DNA from: JAAGZL01 sp050288625
GTDB lineage: Bacteria > Pseudomonadota > Gammaproteobacteria > Chromatiales > Chromatiaceae
Length of the DNA stretch: 64,000 nt
Direction: 5' to 3'
NCBI GenBank assembly: GCA_050288625.1
Contig: JBNKEE010000045.1
Span: 28,155-92,154 of the forward strand
The notes under the pieces are model-generated. The model made no database searches. It was not told the DNA's origin and worked only from the letters and a program-made list of their open reading frames with translations. How positions within the stretch are numbered: the stretch's first letter is position 1; the number at the start of each line of letters is the position of its first letter. Position numbers and translations under genes: made by a program. This document shows, piece by piece, positions 58,079 to 64,000 of this stretch.

Positions 58079-58819
58079 ATGGATATTCTGAGCATCATAG
58101 GTGTTATCCTCGCCTTTGCCGCCATCATCGGAGGTAATGCGCTAGAGGGTGGACATATAGATTCTCTGGTCAATGGTCCTGCCATGGTTATTGTTACAGG
58201 CGGTACCATCGGCGCCATCCTGTTGCAGACCCCGGTTAGCGTATTTGTACACGCCATAAGAGTGGCCGGATCTGTATTCATACCGCCTAAATTGGATATG
58301 AATCTTGCGATAGAAAATATGGTTACATGGGGTAATATCGCGAGAAGGGAAGGTTTGCTTGGTCTTGAAGAGATAGCAGAAAACGAGCCGGATCTGTTCG
58401 TGCGTAAGGGTATGCAGCTGCTAGTGGATGGCAGCGAGCCAGAGGTAATACGCGATATCCTTGAAGTAGAAATGGACAGCAGAGAGCAACATGATATGCA
58501 GGCAGCTAAGGTGTTTGAAGCCATGGGTGGTTACTCTCCAACCATAGGTATTATCGGCGCGGTAATGGGGTTGATTCATGTAATGCAGAATCTGGCTGAT
58601 CCGGCAAAACTTGGAAGCGGCATTGCCACCGCATTCGTGGCGACTATCTATGGCGTGGGGCTGGCCAATCTTTTTCTGCTTCCATTTGGCAATAAGCTCA
58701 AATCCCTGGCGCTCAAAAAGTCTCATTATCGGGATATGATCATCGAGGGCATAGTATCAATAGCTGAGGGAGAGAATCCGCGCCATATTGAATCAAAACT
58801 CCAGGGTTATCTGAATTGA
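58079..58819 (+). CDS. motC: Flagellar stator protein MotC (MotA family)
   Basis: MotC is the MotA-like ion-channel subunit of a second stator type. The 246-residue protein has four membrane segments (ILSIIGVILAFAAIIGGNAL, GPAMVIVTGGTIGAILLQTP, GGYSPTIGIIGAVMGLIHVMQN, SGIATAFVATIYGVGLANLFLLPFGNKL) with the charged cytoplasmic loop typical of MotA/PomA. Its place after cheB and before motD matches the Pseudomonas motCD arrangement. The ion it uses, H+ or Na+, cannot be decided by reading alone. Confidence 0.93.
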   Translation: MDILSIIGVILAFAAIIGGNALEGGHIDSLVNGPAMVIVTGGTIGAILLQTPVSVFVHAIRVAGSVFIPPKLDMNLAIENMVTWGNIARREGLLGLEEIAENEPDLFVRKGMQLLVDGSEPEVIRDILEVEMDSREQHDMQAAKVFEAMGGYSPTIGIIGAVMGLIHVMQNLADPAKLGSGIATAFVATIYGVGLANLFLLPFGNKLKSLALKKSHYRDMIIEGIVSIAEGENPRHIESKLQGYLN

Positions 58820-58835
58820 GTTTTTGGAAACAGAC

Positions 58836-59711
58836 ATGGCCAGAAAGAGAAGAGAAGAAGAGCACCCTAACCATGAGAGATGGCTGGTGTCCTATGCTGA
58901 CTTCATTACGCTGTTGTTTGCATTTTTCGTTGTCATGTATTCCATATCGTCCGTCAATGATGGGAAGTATCGGGTTCTCTCAGAGACCCTGACAGATGCG
59001 TTTCTCAGATCTGCTCAAAGCCTCGAGCCTATTCAGGTGGGTGAAAAAGTACGAACTATTAATCCGGTTGCAGGGGAGTACGCCGCTTCAGAGCCAGGTA
59101 CGCTAGAGTCATCAGATACTGAAGATCCTCTGGATATCCTAGATGAGGAGGGTGTCGAAACCAAAGGCAAACCAGAGGCGGAGGGTACAGGAAGAGAGGG
59201 GGACAGCAATACAAGCCTAGATAAGACCGCAGAGGCGTTAGAATCGACCTTGTCGACCTTTATCGCTGATGATCTTGTCAATATAAAAAAGACTGACAGG
59301 GGTATTGAGGTAGAGATGAAGAGTAAAACGCTCTTTGACAGTGGCAGCGCCCGTCTTTCCCGGTCTGCCATAAAAATGCTAAGAGATGTTTCAAGCATCC
59401 TCAAGCCACTGCCTAACCAAATCGTAGTAGAAGGACATACTGACAACGTACCGATTAGGACCATACTGTTTCCATCTAACTGGGAATTGTCTGCAACACG
59501 TGCGGCCAGCGTGGTTAATCTCCTGGGTAGATTTGGCATAGACCCTGGGCGTATGGCGGCTATCGGATACGGAGAGTATAAGCCAACTGCAACTAATAGT
59601 AATGAAGAGGGTAGACAAAAAAATCGCCGTGTTGCACTGGTAATAAAAACTTCAAATAGTAAACGTGTAGACGGAAGTGTCGAAGACTTTAGAGATAGGG
59701 CAAGACCATGA
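58836..59711 (+). CDS. motD: Flagellar stator protein MotD (MotB family)
   Basis: MotD anchors the stator in the cell wall. I start it at ATG 58836 (MARKRREEEHPNHERWLVSYADF), leaving out four residues from an upstream TTG. The single membrane helix holds the ion-binding Asp (SYADFITLLFAFFVVMYSIS). The C-terminal OmpA-like domain has LPNQIVVEGHTDNVPIRT, WELSATRAASVVNLLGRFGIDPGRMAAIGYGEYKP and NRRVALVI. An acidic variable stretch lies at about 85-130. It overlaps the ParA-like gene by four bases. Confidence 0.94.
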   Translation: MARKRREEEHPNHERWLVSYADFITLLFAFFVVMYSISSVNDGKYRVLSETLTDAFLRSAQSLEPIQVGEKVRTINPVAGEYAASEPGTLESSDTEDPLDILDEEGVETKGKPEAEGTGREGDSNTSLDKTAEALESTLSTFIADDLVNIKKTDRGIEVEMKSKTLFDSGSARLSRSAIKMLRDVSSILKPLPNQIVVEGHTDNVPIRTILFPSNWELSATRAASVVNLLGRFGIDPGRMAAIGYGEYKPTATNSNEEGRQKNRRVALVIKTSNSKRVDGSVEDFRDRARP

Positions 59712-60508
59712 AGGTCTGGACTATCGCCAATCAAAAAGGCGGTGTTGGCAAGACCACTACTACGGTAACGCTGGGTGGTCTCTTGGCTGGCTGGGGACTG
59801 CGTACATTGTTGGTAGATATAGATCCTCATGGTTCTATGACCAGCTACTTCCGCTATGATCCTGACTCATTAGATCATAGCAGTTACTCCTTGTTTAGAG
59901 CCAAGATAGATAAGCAGCAATTAGATATATCCAAACTGATTCGTGATACGGGCACGGATGGTCTGGAGTTGCTGCCGGCTTCAATGGCGTTGGCAACTCT
60001 GGATAGACAAACAGGGCGTTTGGAAGGGATGGGACTGGTTCTAAAACAGGCATTGAATAAACTGTCTGACCGTTTTGACTATGTTTTGATCGACTGCCCA
60101 CCAATGCTGGGAGTATTGATGGTAAATGCACTTGCAGCTTGTGAACGTTTGATCATGCCGGTTCAGACAGAGTTTCTGGCTCTTAAGGGTCTGGAACGAA
60201 TGATGCACACTCTAAAGATGATATTACAATCGCAAGAAACTGCACTGCCTTACACCATAGTTCCGACATTCTTTGATCGTCGCACCAGGGCTTCGATAGA
60301 CAGCCTAAAGATGCTGCGTGAGAAATATCCCGACATGCTTTGGGGTGATGTCATACCCGTTGATACTAAATTCCGTGAATCCAGCAAGGCAGGGATCCCA
60401 CCTACAGTATACAGTCCGGATTCGCATGGGGTGCTGGCGTACGCAAAACTGCTTGAGTTCCTGCATAACAGTGATAAGACACCGTCTGGCAAGGAGATGG
60501 TCGGATGA
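59708..60508 (+). CDS. ParA-like ATPase of the chemotaxis cluster (ParC type)
   Basis: A 266-residue ParA/Soj-family ATPase: IANQKGGVGKTTTTVTLGGLLAGWG with Walker A, LLVDIDPHGSMTSYF, YVLIDCPPMLGVLMVNALAACERLIMPVQTEF and the later TFFDRRTRASIDSL. Such ATPases encoded between motD and cheW position chemotaxis arrays at the cell pole in Vibrio and Pseudomonas (ParC/ParP system, not topoisomerase). No ParB is next to it, which fits that role. It overlaps motD and the next CheW-domain gene by four bases each. Confidence 0.93.
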   Translation: MKVWTIANQKGGVGKTTTTVTLGGLLAGWGLRTLLVDIDPHGSMTSYFRYDPDSLDHSSYSLFRAKIDKQQLDISKLIRDTGTDGLELLPASMALATLDRQTGRLEGMGLVLKQALNKLSDRFDYVLIDCPPMLGVLMVNALAACERLIMPVQTEFLALKGLERMMHTLKMILQSQETALPYTIVPTFFDRRTRASIDSLKMLREKYPDMLWGDVIPVDTKFRESSKAGIPPTVYSPDSHGVLAYAKLLEFLHNSDKTPSGKEMVG

Positions 60509-61173
60509 GAAGGTCAAATAAGAATGAAAATGGACAGGAAACCAAGCTTGAGGATCAGGAACAGATAGTAAATCAATACTTGGAAGCGTTGCTGTGCGAA
60601 GTAACTGAGTATACCGATTCCGAAGCTGATACTAGAAAAGAGCCGGCTGAGGTTGTCTCCATTGCCCCGGAATCAATGCCTGAGGATGTGCTACAGGAGA
60701 TAGATGATGAACAGGAGGAAAGACCTGCTCCAGAGTGGGCGCAGGAGCCTTTCCAGTGTCTTATCTTTAGAGTAGGTGACATAACCCTGGCCACGCCCCT
60801 GCTTGCCCTGGAAAACATCATAAAATGGGATCTAGAGCTTACTCCCATGCCATTTCAACCTGAGTGGCACCTGGGGGTTCTGCAGAATAGAGATCATAAG
60901 ACGGTGGTGGTGGACACGACGAAACTGCTCAATCTAGAGCAATCAGAGGAAGCGATTGCTGGGAAAGAGAATGGCAGCCATATTCTGGTAATCGGTGACC
61001 ATCATTTTGGTTTGGCCTGTGACAGCTTAGCTAAGCCATTGTTTCTTAACAAAGAAGATGTCCATTGGTCAATAAAACATGAGGATCGTCCCTGGATGGC
61101 TGGCACTATCAAGGAAAAACTTACTATATTGTTGGATATAGAGGCATTATTGGAGATCATCCGGCATGAATAA
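60505..61173 (+). CDS. CheW-domain protein with acidic N-terminal extension (ParP-like)
   Basis: A 222-residue protein with about 85 acidic, disordered-looking residues (EAEVVSIAPESMPEDVLQEIDDEQEE region) before a CheW-like domain (FQCLIFRVGDITLATPLLALENIIKW, PEWHLGVLQNRDHKTVVVDTTKLL, GLACDSLAKPLFLNKEDVHW). In Vibrio, ParP, the partner of ParC, is a protein of this kind encoded here and tethers CheA arrays at the pole. The name ParP is therefore likely by place and layout; motif identity is weaker. Confidence 0.87.
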   Translation: MRRSNKNENGQETKLEDQEQIVNQYLEALLCEVTEYTDSEADTRKEPAEVVSIAPESMPEDVLQEIDDEQEERPAPEWAQEPFQCLIFRVGDITLATPLLALENIIKWDLELTPMPFQPEWHLGVLQNRDHKTVVVDTTKLLNLEQSEEAIAGKENGSHILVIGDHHFGLACDSLAKPLFLNKEDVHWSIKHEDRPWMAGTIKEKLTILLDIEALLEIIRHE

Positions 61174-61244
61174 TGCAGGTTTCCGGTTGTTACCATGACA
61201 ATGACTGGATTTTGACAGCAATAGAATATTCGTGGAGAAGATAG

Positions 61245-61727
61245 ATGAGTATTGACGACATTGAAGAATCAGGGAATGACCCGATAATCCAGTTGGTCAC
61301 TTTTCGTCTACAAGACGAGACATATGGAATTAATGTTATGCATGTGCAGGAGGTTTTGCGCATCACCGAGATTGCCCCGGTTCCTGGTGCTCCTGACTAT
61401 GTTCTTGGCATTATAAATCTGCGGGGCAACGTTGTAACGGTAATTGATACTAGATTGCGCTTTGGCCTCCCTGACGATGAACCAACCGATTCCAGCAGGA
61501 TAGTGATAATTGAGAGCGACAAACAGGTTGTGGGAATTATGGTGGATGCAGTGGCCGAGGTCGTTGAGCTGAAGGAGTCACAGATAGATTCTGCTCCAAA
61601 CGTCGGTAATGAGGAGAGTTCTAGGTATATTCAGGGTATTGCGACTATGGAAAAAGGACTCTTGATTGTAGTTGATCTACAAAAATTATTGACAGAGGAA
61701 GAGTGGGCTGAGGTTGCAAAGATGTAA
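61245..61727 (+). CDS. cheW: Chemotaxis coupling protein CheW
   Basis: CheW links receptors to CheA. The 160-residue protein is a plain CheW domain: LVTFRLQDETYGINVMHVQEVLRITEIAPVPGAPDYVLGIINLRGNVVTVIDTRLRFGLP, then VGIMVDAVAEVVELKESQI and YIQGIATMEKGLLIVVDLQKLL. It lies 71 bases after the ParP-like gene and 33 bases before a 53-residue gene. No other canonical CheW lies in this window. Confidence 0.96.
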   Translation: MSIDDIEESGNDPIIQLVTFRLQDETYGINVMHVQEVLRITEIAPVPGAPDYVLGIINLRGNVVTVIDTRLRFGLPDDEPTDSSRIVIIESDKQVVGIMVDAVAEVVELKESQIDSAPNVGNEESSRYIQGIATMEKGLLIVVDLQKLLTEEEWAEVAKM

Positions 61728-61760
61728 TAGAGCTGTAGTAAAAGTTCAGGATATAGGAAC

Positions 61761-61922
61761 ATGCCAGACATTAGAGAACCATATCCAGTAAAACCTATAT
61801 GGCCAACTAGGCCAGGGAGGAAAATTGCAGAAAAAAAGGTTCCAAAGTCTGATAACGATCAAGATAAAAAAAGGAAAAAGAAGCAGGATAACGACAGACC
61901 TCACATAGATGATTATGCGTAA
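61761..61922 (+). CDS. 53-residue charged protein in the chemotaxis operon
   Basis: A short open frame from ATG 61761 to TAA 61922. The product begins MPDIREPYPVKPIWPTRPGR, runs through a Lys/Asp-rich middle (KSDNDQDKKRKKKQDND) and ends RPHIDDYA. Pro-rich starts and HIDxYA ends are what I recall from small proteins at this place, between cheW and DUF2802, in other gammaproteobacteria. GGAAC lies just before the ATG. It is highly charged, likely disordered, and of unknown function. It is 11 bases before the DUF2802 gene. Confidence 0.75.
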   Translation: MPDIREPYPVKPIWPTRPGRKIAEKKVPKSDNDQDKKRKKKQDNDRPHIDDYA

Positions 61923-61933
61923 TAGGTGAGAAT

Positions 61934-62323
61934 ATGAATCCGGAATACATAATATTGACAGTTATTGGATGCATTACACTGATCTTTTTCAAAAGGCAGG
62001 CAAAGATGATTCAGTGGCAAAACGATCGTATCGATGAGTTAGGTAAACAGACTGAGCAACTCACGTCTACTATAAACGCCCTTTGTGCCAGCGCTGTGGG
62101 AGTGGATAAGAGGGTAATAAAACTGGAACGCCATGGCCGTGATCTAACATATAGGCAGGAACATATAGAGACCTCTCAACAGCCAGGAGATCGTCCATAT
62201 GGTGAAGCGATAGAGATGGCTCAAAAGGGAGCGAGGCCTTCCAGATTGATAGAAGAGTTGGGACTTAGCAAGAGCGAAGCTGAGCTTCTGGTAATGTTGC
62301 ACGGGGTAAAAAAGGCCGGATAG
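61934..62323 (+). CDS. DUF2802 protein
   Basis: A 129-residue protein with one N-terminal membrane helix (YIILTVIGCITLIFF), a coiled-coil stretch (QWQNDRIDELGKQTEQLTSTINAL, RVIKLERHGRDLTYRQEHIE) and a C-terminal domain (PYGEAIEMAQKGARPSRLIEELGLSKSEAELLVMLHG) of DUF2802 type. It is the last gene of the flagellar-chemotaxis unit, as in Pseudomonas. Its function is not known. Confidence 0.88.
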   Translation: MNPEYIILTVIGCITLIFFKRQAKMIQWQNDRIDELGKQTEQLTSTINALCASAVGVDKRVIKLERHGRDLTYRQEHIETSQQPGDRPYGEAIEMAQKGARPSRLIEELGLSKSEAELLVMLHGVKKAG

Positions 62324-62356
62324 TTTAATATAACGAATATGCATCATATGAAAGAG

Positions 62357-62382
62357 AAAGGCCGGCTTTTGCCGGCCTTTTT
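62357..62382 (+). terminator. Intrinsic terminator closing the flagellar-chemotaxis cluster
   Basis: AAAGGCCGGC (62357-62366) pairs perfectly with GCCGGCCTTT (62371-62380) around TTTT and is followed by more T. It is 34 bases after the DUF2802 stop. Confidence 0.95.
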
Positions 62383-62423
62383 GTTAGAATATATTCGATA
62401 CACCATAAACTGACTTATTTGAT

Positions 62424-62948
62424 ATGCTAGAAACAGAAACCCCTGTACTTGGAATTACAGCTTATAGTGGAGTTGGCAAGACTACACTGCTGAAAAAAAT
62501 CCTCCCAATTCTGCGTCGGCGCGGTTTGCGTGTTGGCGTAATAAAGCATGCCCATCACGACTTTGATATAGATAAGCCAGGCAAGGACAGTTATGAACTG
62601 CGTATGGCCGGGGCTAATGAGATGCTGATTGCTTCAAGCAAACGCTGGGCTCTTATGGTGGATACGGACCTATCTGAAGATCCGGTATTGTCAGTGATGT
62701 TAGCACGTCTAGATCATGTAAATCTGGACATTGTTTTGGTGGAAGGGTTTAAACATGAAGATATCCACAAGATTGAATTACATAGATCTAGTGTTGTTAA
62801 ACCTTTTATCTTTCCTGAAGACAAAAATGTGATCGCAATAGCCACGGACGAAGAAATATCTCTGAAAACTGAACTACCGGTGTTGGATATAAATGACATA
62901 TCAAAGATTGCTGAATTCATTCTAGACTATATTGGCATTAAAGCCTGA
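62424..62948 (+). CDS. mobB: Molybdopterin-guanine dinucleotide synthesis adapter MobB
   Basis: MobB is a P-loop GTP-binding protein that helps MobA attach GMP to the molybdenum cofactor. The 174-residue protein has GITAYSGVGKTTLLKKILPILRRRGLRVGVIKHAHHDFDIDKPGKDSYELRMAGANEMLIAS, the family core, and LDIVLVEGFKHEDIHKIELHR. No other molybdenum gene is in the window. It lies after the cluster terminator and converges on a methyltransferase gene. Confidence 0.95.
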   Translation: MLETETPVLGITAYSGVGKTTLLKKILPILRRRGLRVGVIKHAHHDFDIDKPGKDSYELRMAGANEMLIASSKRWALMVDTDLSEDPVLSVMLARLDHVNLDIVLVEGFKHEDIHKIELHRSSVVKPFIFPEDKNVIAIATDEEISLKTELPVLDINDISKIAEFILDYIGIKA

Positions 62949-62952
62949 AGTC

Positions 62953-63792
62953 CTATTTTTCAGCAGCCACATAAGAGATCCATCCAGCATCCGCATCCGC
63001 TACACTTGCTGGCTGAAAGTTTCCATCCGGCTCTCCGTCTTCATCAAAACCCTGCCAGTATATAGTGATCCTACTGAAGCCGGCCTCATGCAGCATGTCC
63101 TGAATCTCCGGCAGGGTCCATAGCCTCCAATCGTAGCTAAAGGCATTATCCAGGCGGGAACCATCTGGAAAGGAGAAATGGATGTGGGAGATAAGATTGC
63201 CATCTATTGGGTTATATATCTCCTGCTCCCAAACATAGTTAAAATTGCCTTCTTCTACCAGGCGTTCCTCGACAATCTCTTTAAATGAGTCGTAGCCACC
63301 ATAGGCATCGAAAAAGAATATCCCGTCTTCTTTCAACGCAGCTCTCACAGTTTTGAAATATTTGAGGAGATCTTTACGCTTTTTAAATAACCAGTAACTG
63401 AAATTCATGGCTAAGACGATATCCTGGGGCTTTGTTTTAGCCTTCAGCACGTCTGAGGAAAGTAATTTGATACGCTCCCGTTGGGAGTAGGATAGCTTTC
63501 TAACTTTATGCTTTTCCCCCCAGTCAAGGACTTCTTTATCAATATCTATCCCGATAGCATAATTGCCCTTACGCCTTTTTACCCATTCACAGCAAACGTT
63601 GGCGGTGCCGCAAAAATCTTCACGCATGAACCGCGCTCTGGTACCGCGTAGCGCCTTGTAGGCATCATCAACAAAGTCGACTTCAGATTCTGCGCACTGA
63701 ACCGATAGTTCGTATAGTTTATGTCGGTCGGCTCGTTCCGCCATTGTTGGTTTAATGGTGGATTTTTTTTTATTACTTTTGTTTTTAGCCAT
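62953..63792 (-). CDS. Class I SAM-dependent methyltransferase
   Basis: A 279-residue methyltransferase. The N-terminus is Lys-rich (KNKSNKKKS). Then come DRHKLYELSVQCAESEVDFVDDAY, FMREDFCGTANVCCEWV (the motif I region, with a rare FCGTA version), YAIGIDIDKEVLDWGE, DIVLAMNFSYWLFKKR and DGIFFFDAYGG. The C-terminal block DWRLWTLPEIQDMLHEAGF is typical of small-molecule methyltransferases. The substrate is unknown. It converges on mobB with a gap of four bases and no room for a terminator between. Confidence 0.88.
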   Translation of the reverse strand: MAKNKSNKKKSTIKPTMAERADRHKLYELSVQCAESEVDFVDDAYKALRGTRARFMREDFCGTANVCCEWVKRRKGNYAIGIDIDKEVLDWGEKHKVRKLSYSQRERIKLLSSDVLKAKTKPQDIVLAMNFSYWLFKKRKDLLKYFKTVRAALKEDGIFFFDAYGGYDSFKEIVEERLVEEGNFNYVWEQEIYNPIDGNLISHIHFSFPDGSRLDNAFSYDWRLWTLPEIQDMLHEAGFSRITIYWQGFDEDGEPDGNFQPASVADADAGWISYVAAEK

Positions 63793-63955
63793 CTAATAAT
63801 TACCGGTGTTGAGAGTAATAGCAGCAGGTGAAATATACTAGAAATATCTAATTATAGTTAACAATAATTAAGAACTCAGGTCAGGATGACATGAAAACCG
63901 CGCTATGAGGATTGCTAATAGCATCAATCTGGTTTAACCTTGCGCCCTTGTTTTT

Positions 63956-64000
63956 GGAGAGGTGTCCGAGCGGCTTAAGGAGCACGCCTGGAAAGTGTGT
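63956..64000 (+). tRNA. tRNA-Ser (anticodon GGA), 3' part outside window
   Basis: The last 45 bases begin GGAGAGGTGTCCGAGCGG, the tRNA-Ser 5' half with its D-arm, and reach CCTGGAAAGTGTGT, the anticodon arm with GGA. The long variable arm, T-arm and acceptor 3' strand lie beyond the window. A weak promoter (TTGCTA near 63912 and TTTAAC near 63933) with a GC-rich stretch after it lies upstream. Confidence 0.93.

Noticed and set aside
59033..59830. Minus-strand open frame of 265 codons opposite motD
   Set aside because: Ser/Leu-rich shadow of motD, extending into the ParA-like gene with no independent support.
59708..60508. Plasmid or chromosome partition ParA, or topoisomerase ParC
   Set aside because: No ParB or parS is beside it, it lies between motD and CheW-domain genes, and its sequence is a Soj-like ATPase; the chemotaxis-array role fits better.

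Overview
This window reads as chromosomal DNA of a motile, free-living type of gammaproteobacterium. The gene order nnr-tsaE-amiB-mutL-miaA-hfq-hflX-hflKC, the polar-flagellum regulators FlhF/FleN, CheZ, a MotC/MotD-type stator pair and a sigma-54 flagellar promoter all point there. Small families such as DUF2065, DUF2288, DUF2892 and DUF2802 suggest a relative of the Chromatiales or other sulfur-oxidising gammaproteobacteria, but no gene here fixes the genus.

Bases 1-14.7 kb are conserved housekeeping on the plus strand: the end of nnr, tsaE, an AMIN/LysM amidase, mutL, miaA, hfq, hflX, hflK, hflC, a DUF2065 protein, hisZ, purA, a thiopurine methyltransferase homologue and a lytic transglycosylase. 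Bases 14.9-26.9 kb are more variable: bioA (minus), a metallophosphoesterase, a 757-residue acyltransferase/alpha-beta hydrolase fusion, a lipoprotein, an unrecognised 305-residue protein, a Crp/Fnr regulator with a palindromic site before a DUF2892 gene, and a 1342-residue GAF/PAS/GGDEF/EAL protein overlapping a bacteriohemerythrin.

Bases 26.89-35.83 kb look like a genomic island inserted at the 3' end of tRNA-Leu(CAG). The last 24 bases of the tRNA are repeated exactly at the far edge. The cargo is on the minus strand and is mainly metal (probably copper) resistance: an exported Cys/His-rich protein, a cytochrome c lipoprotein, DUF411, DUF4399, a Met-rich periplasmic protein, a MerR regulator, a CopA-type ATPase, a SHOCT protein, an HMA-like protein without CxxC, a DmeF-like transporter and a methyltransferase. 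A MerR-type promoter with a 20-bp spacer precedes the Met-rich gene. No integrase remains.

Bases 35.9-42.8 kb return to the backbone: tRNA-Leu, rnr, rlmB, DUF2288, a FadL-type porin, a LysR regulator and small genes. Bases 43.0-62.4 kb are one long flagellar-chemotaxis cluster behind a consensus sigma-54 promoter: fliLMNOPQR, flhBAF, fleN, fliA, cheYZAB, motCD, a ParA-like ATPase, two CheW-domain proteins, a 53-residue protein and a DUF2802 protein, closed by a strong terminator. The window ends with mobB, a second methyltransferase and the first 45 bases of tRNA-Ser(GGA).

The observations I rate highest are the tRNA-Leu copper island and its architecture, three exact-length 27-residue repeats in the CheA linker that resemble the FliM CheY-binding peptide, the acyltransferase/hydrolase fusion locus, and a cysteine-rich GAF domain in the c-di-GMP enzyme next to hemerythrin. 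Functions are assigned from motifs and family knowledge by reading only; no searches were run.
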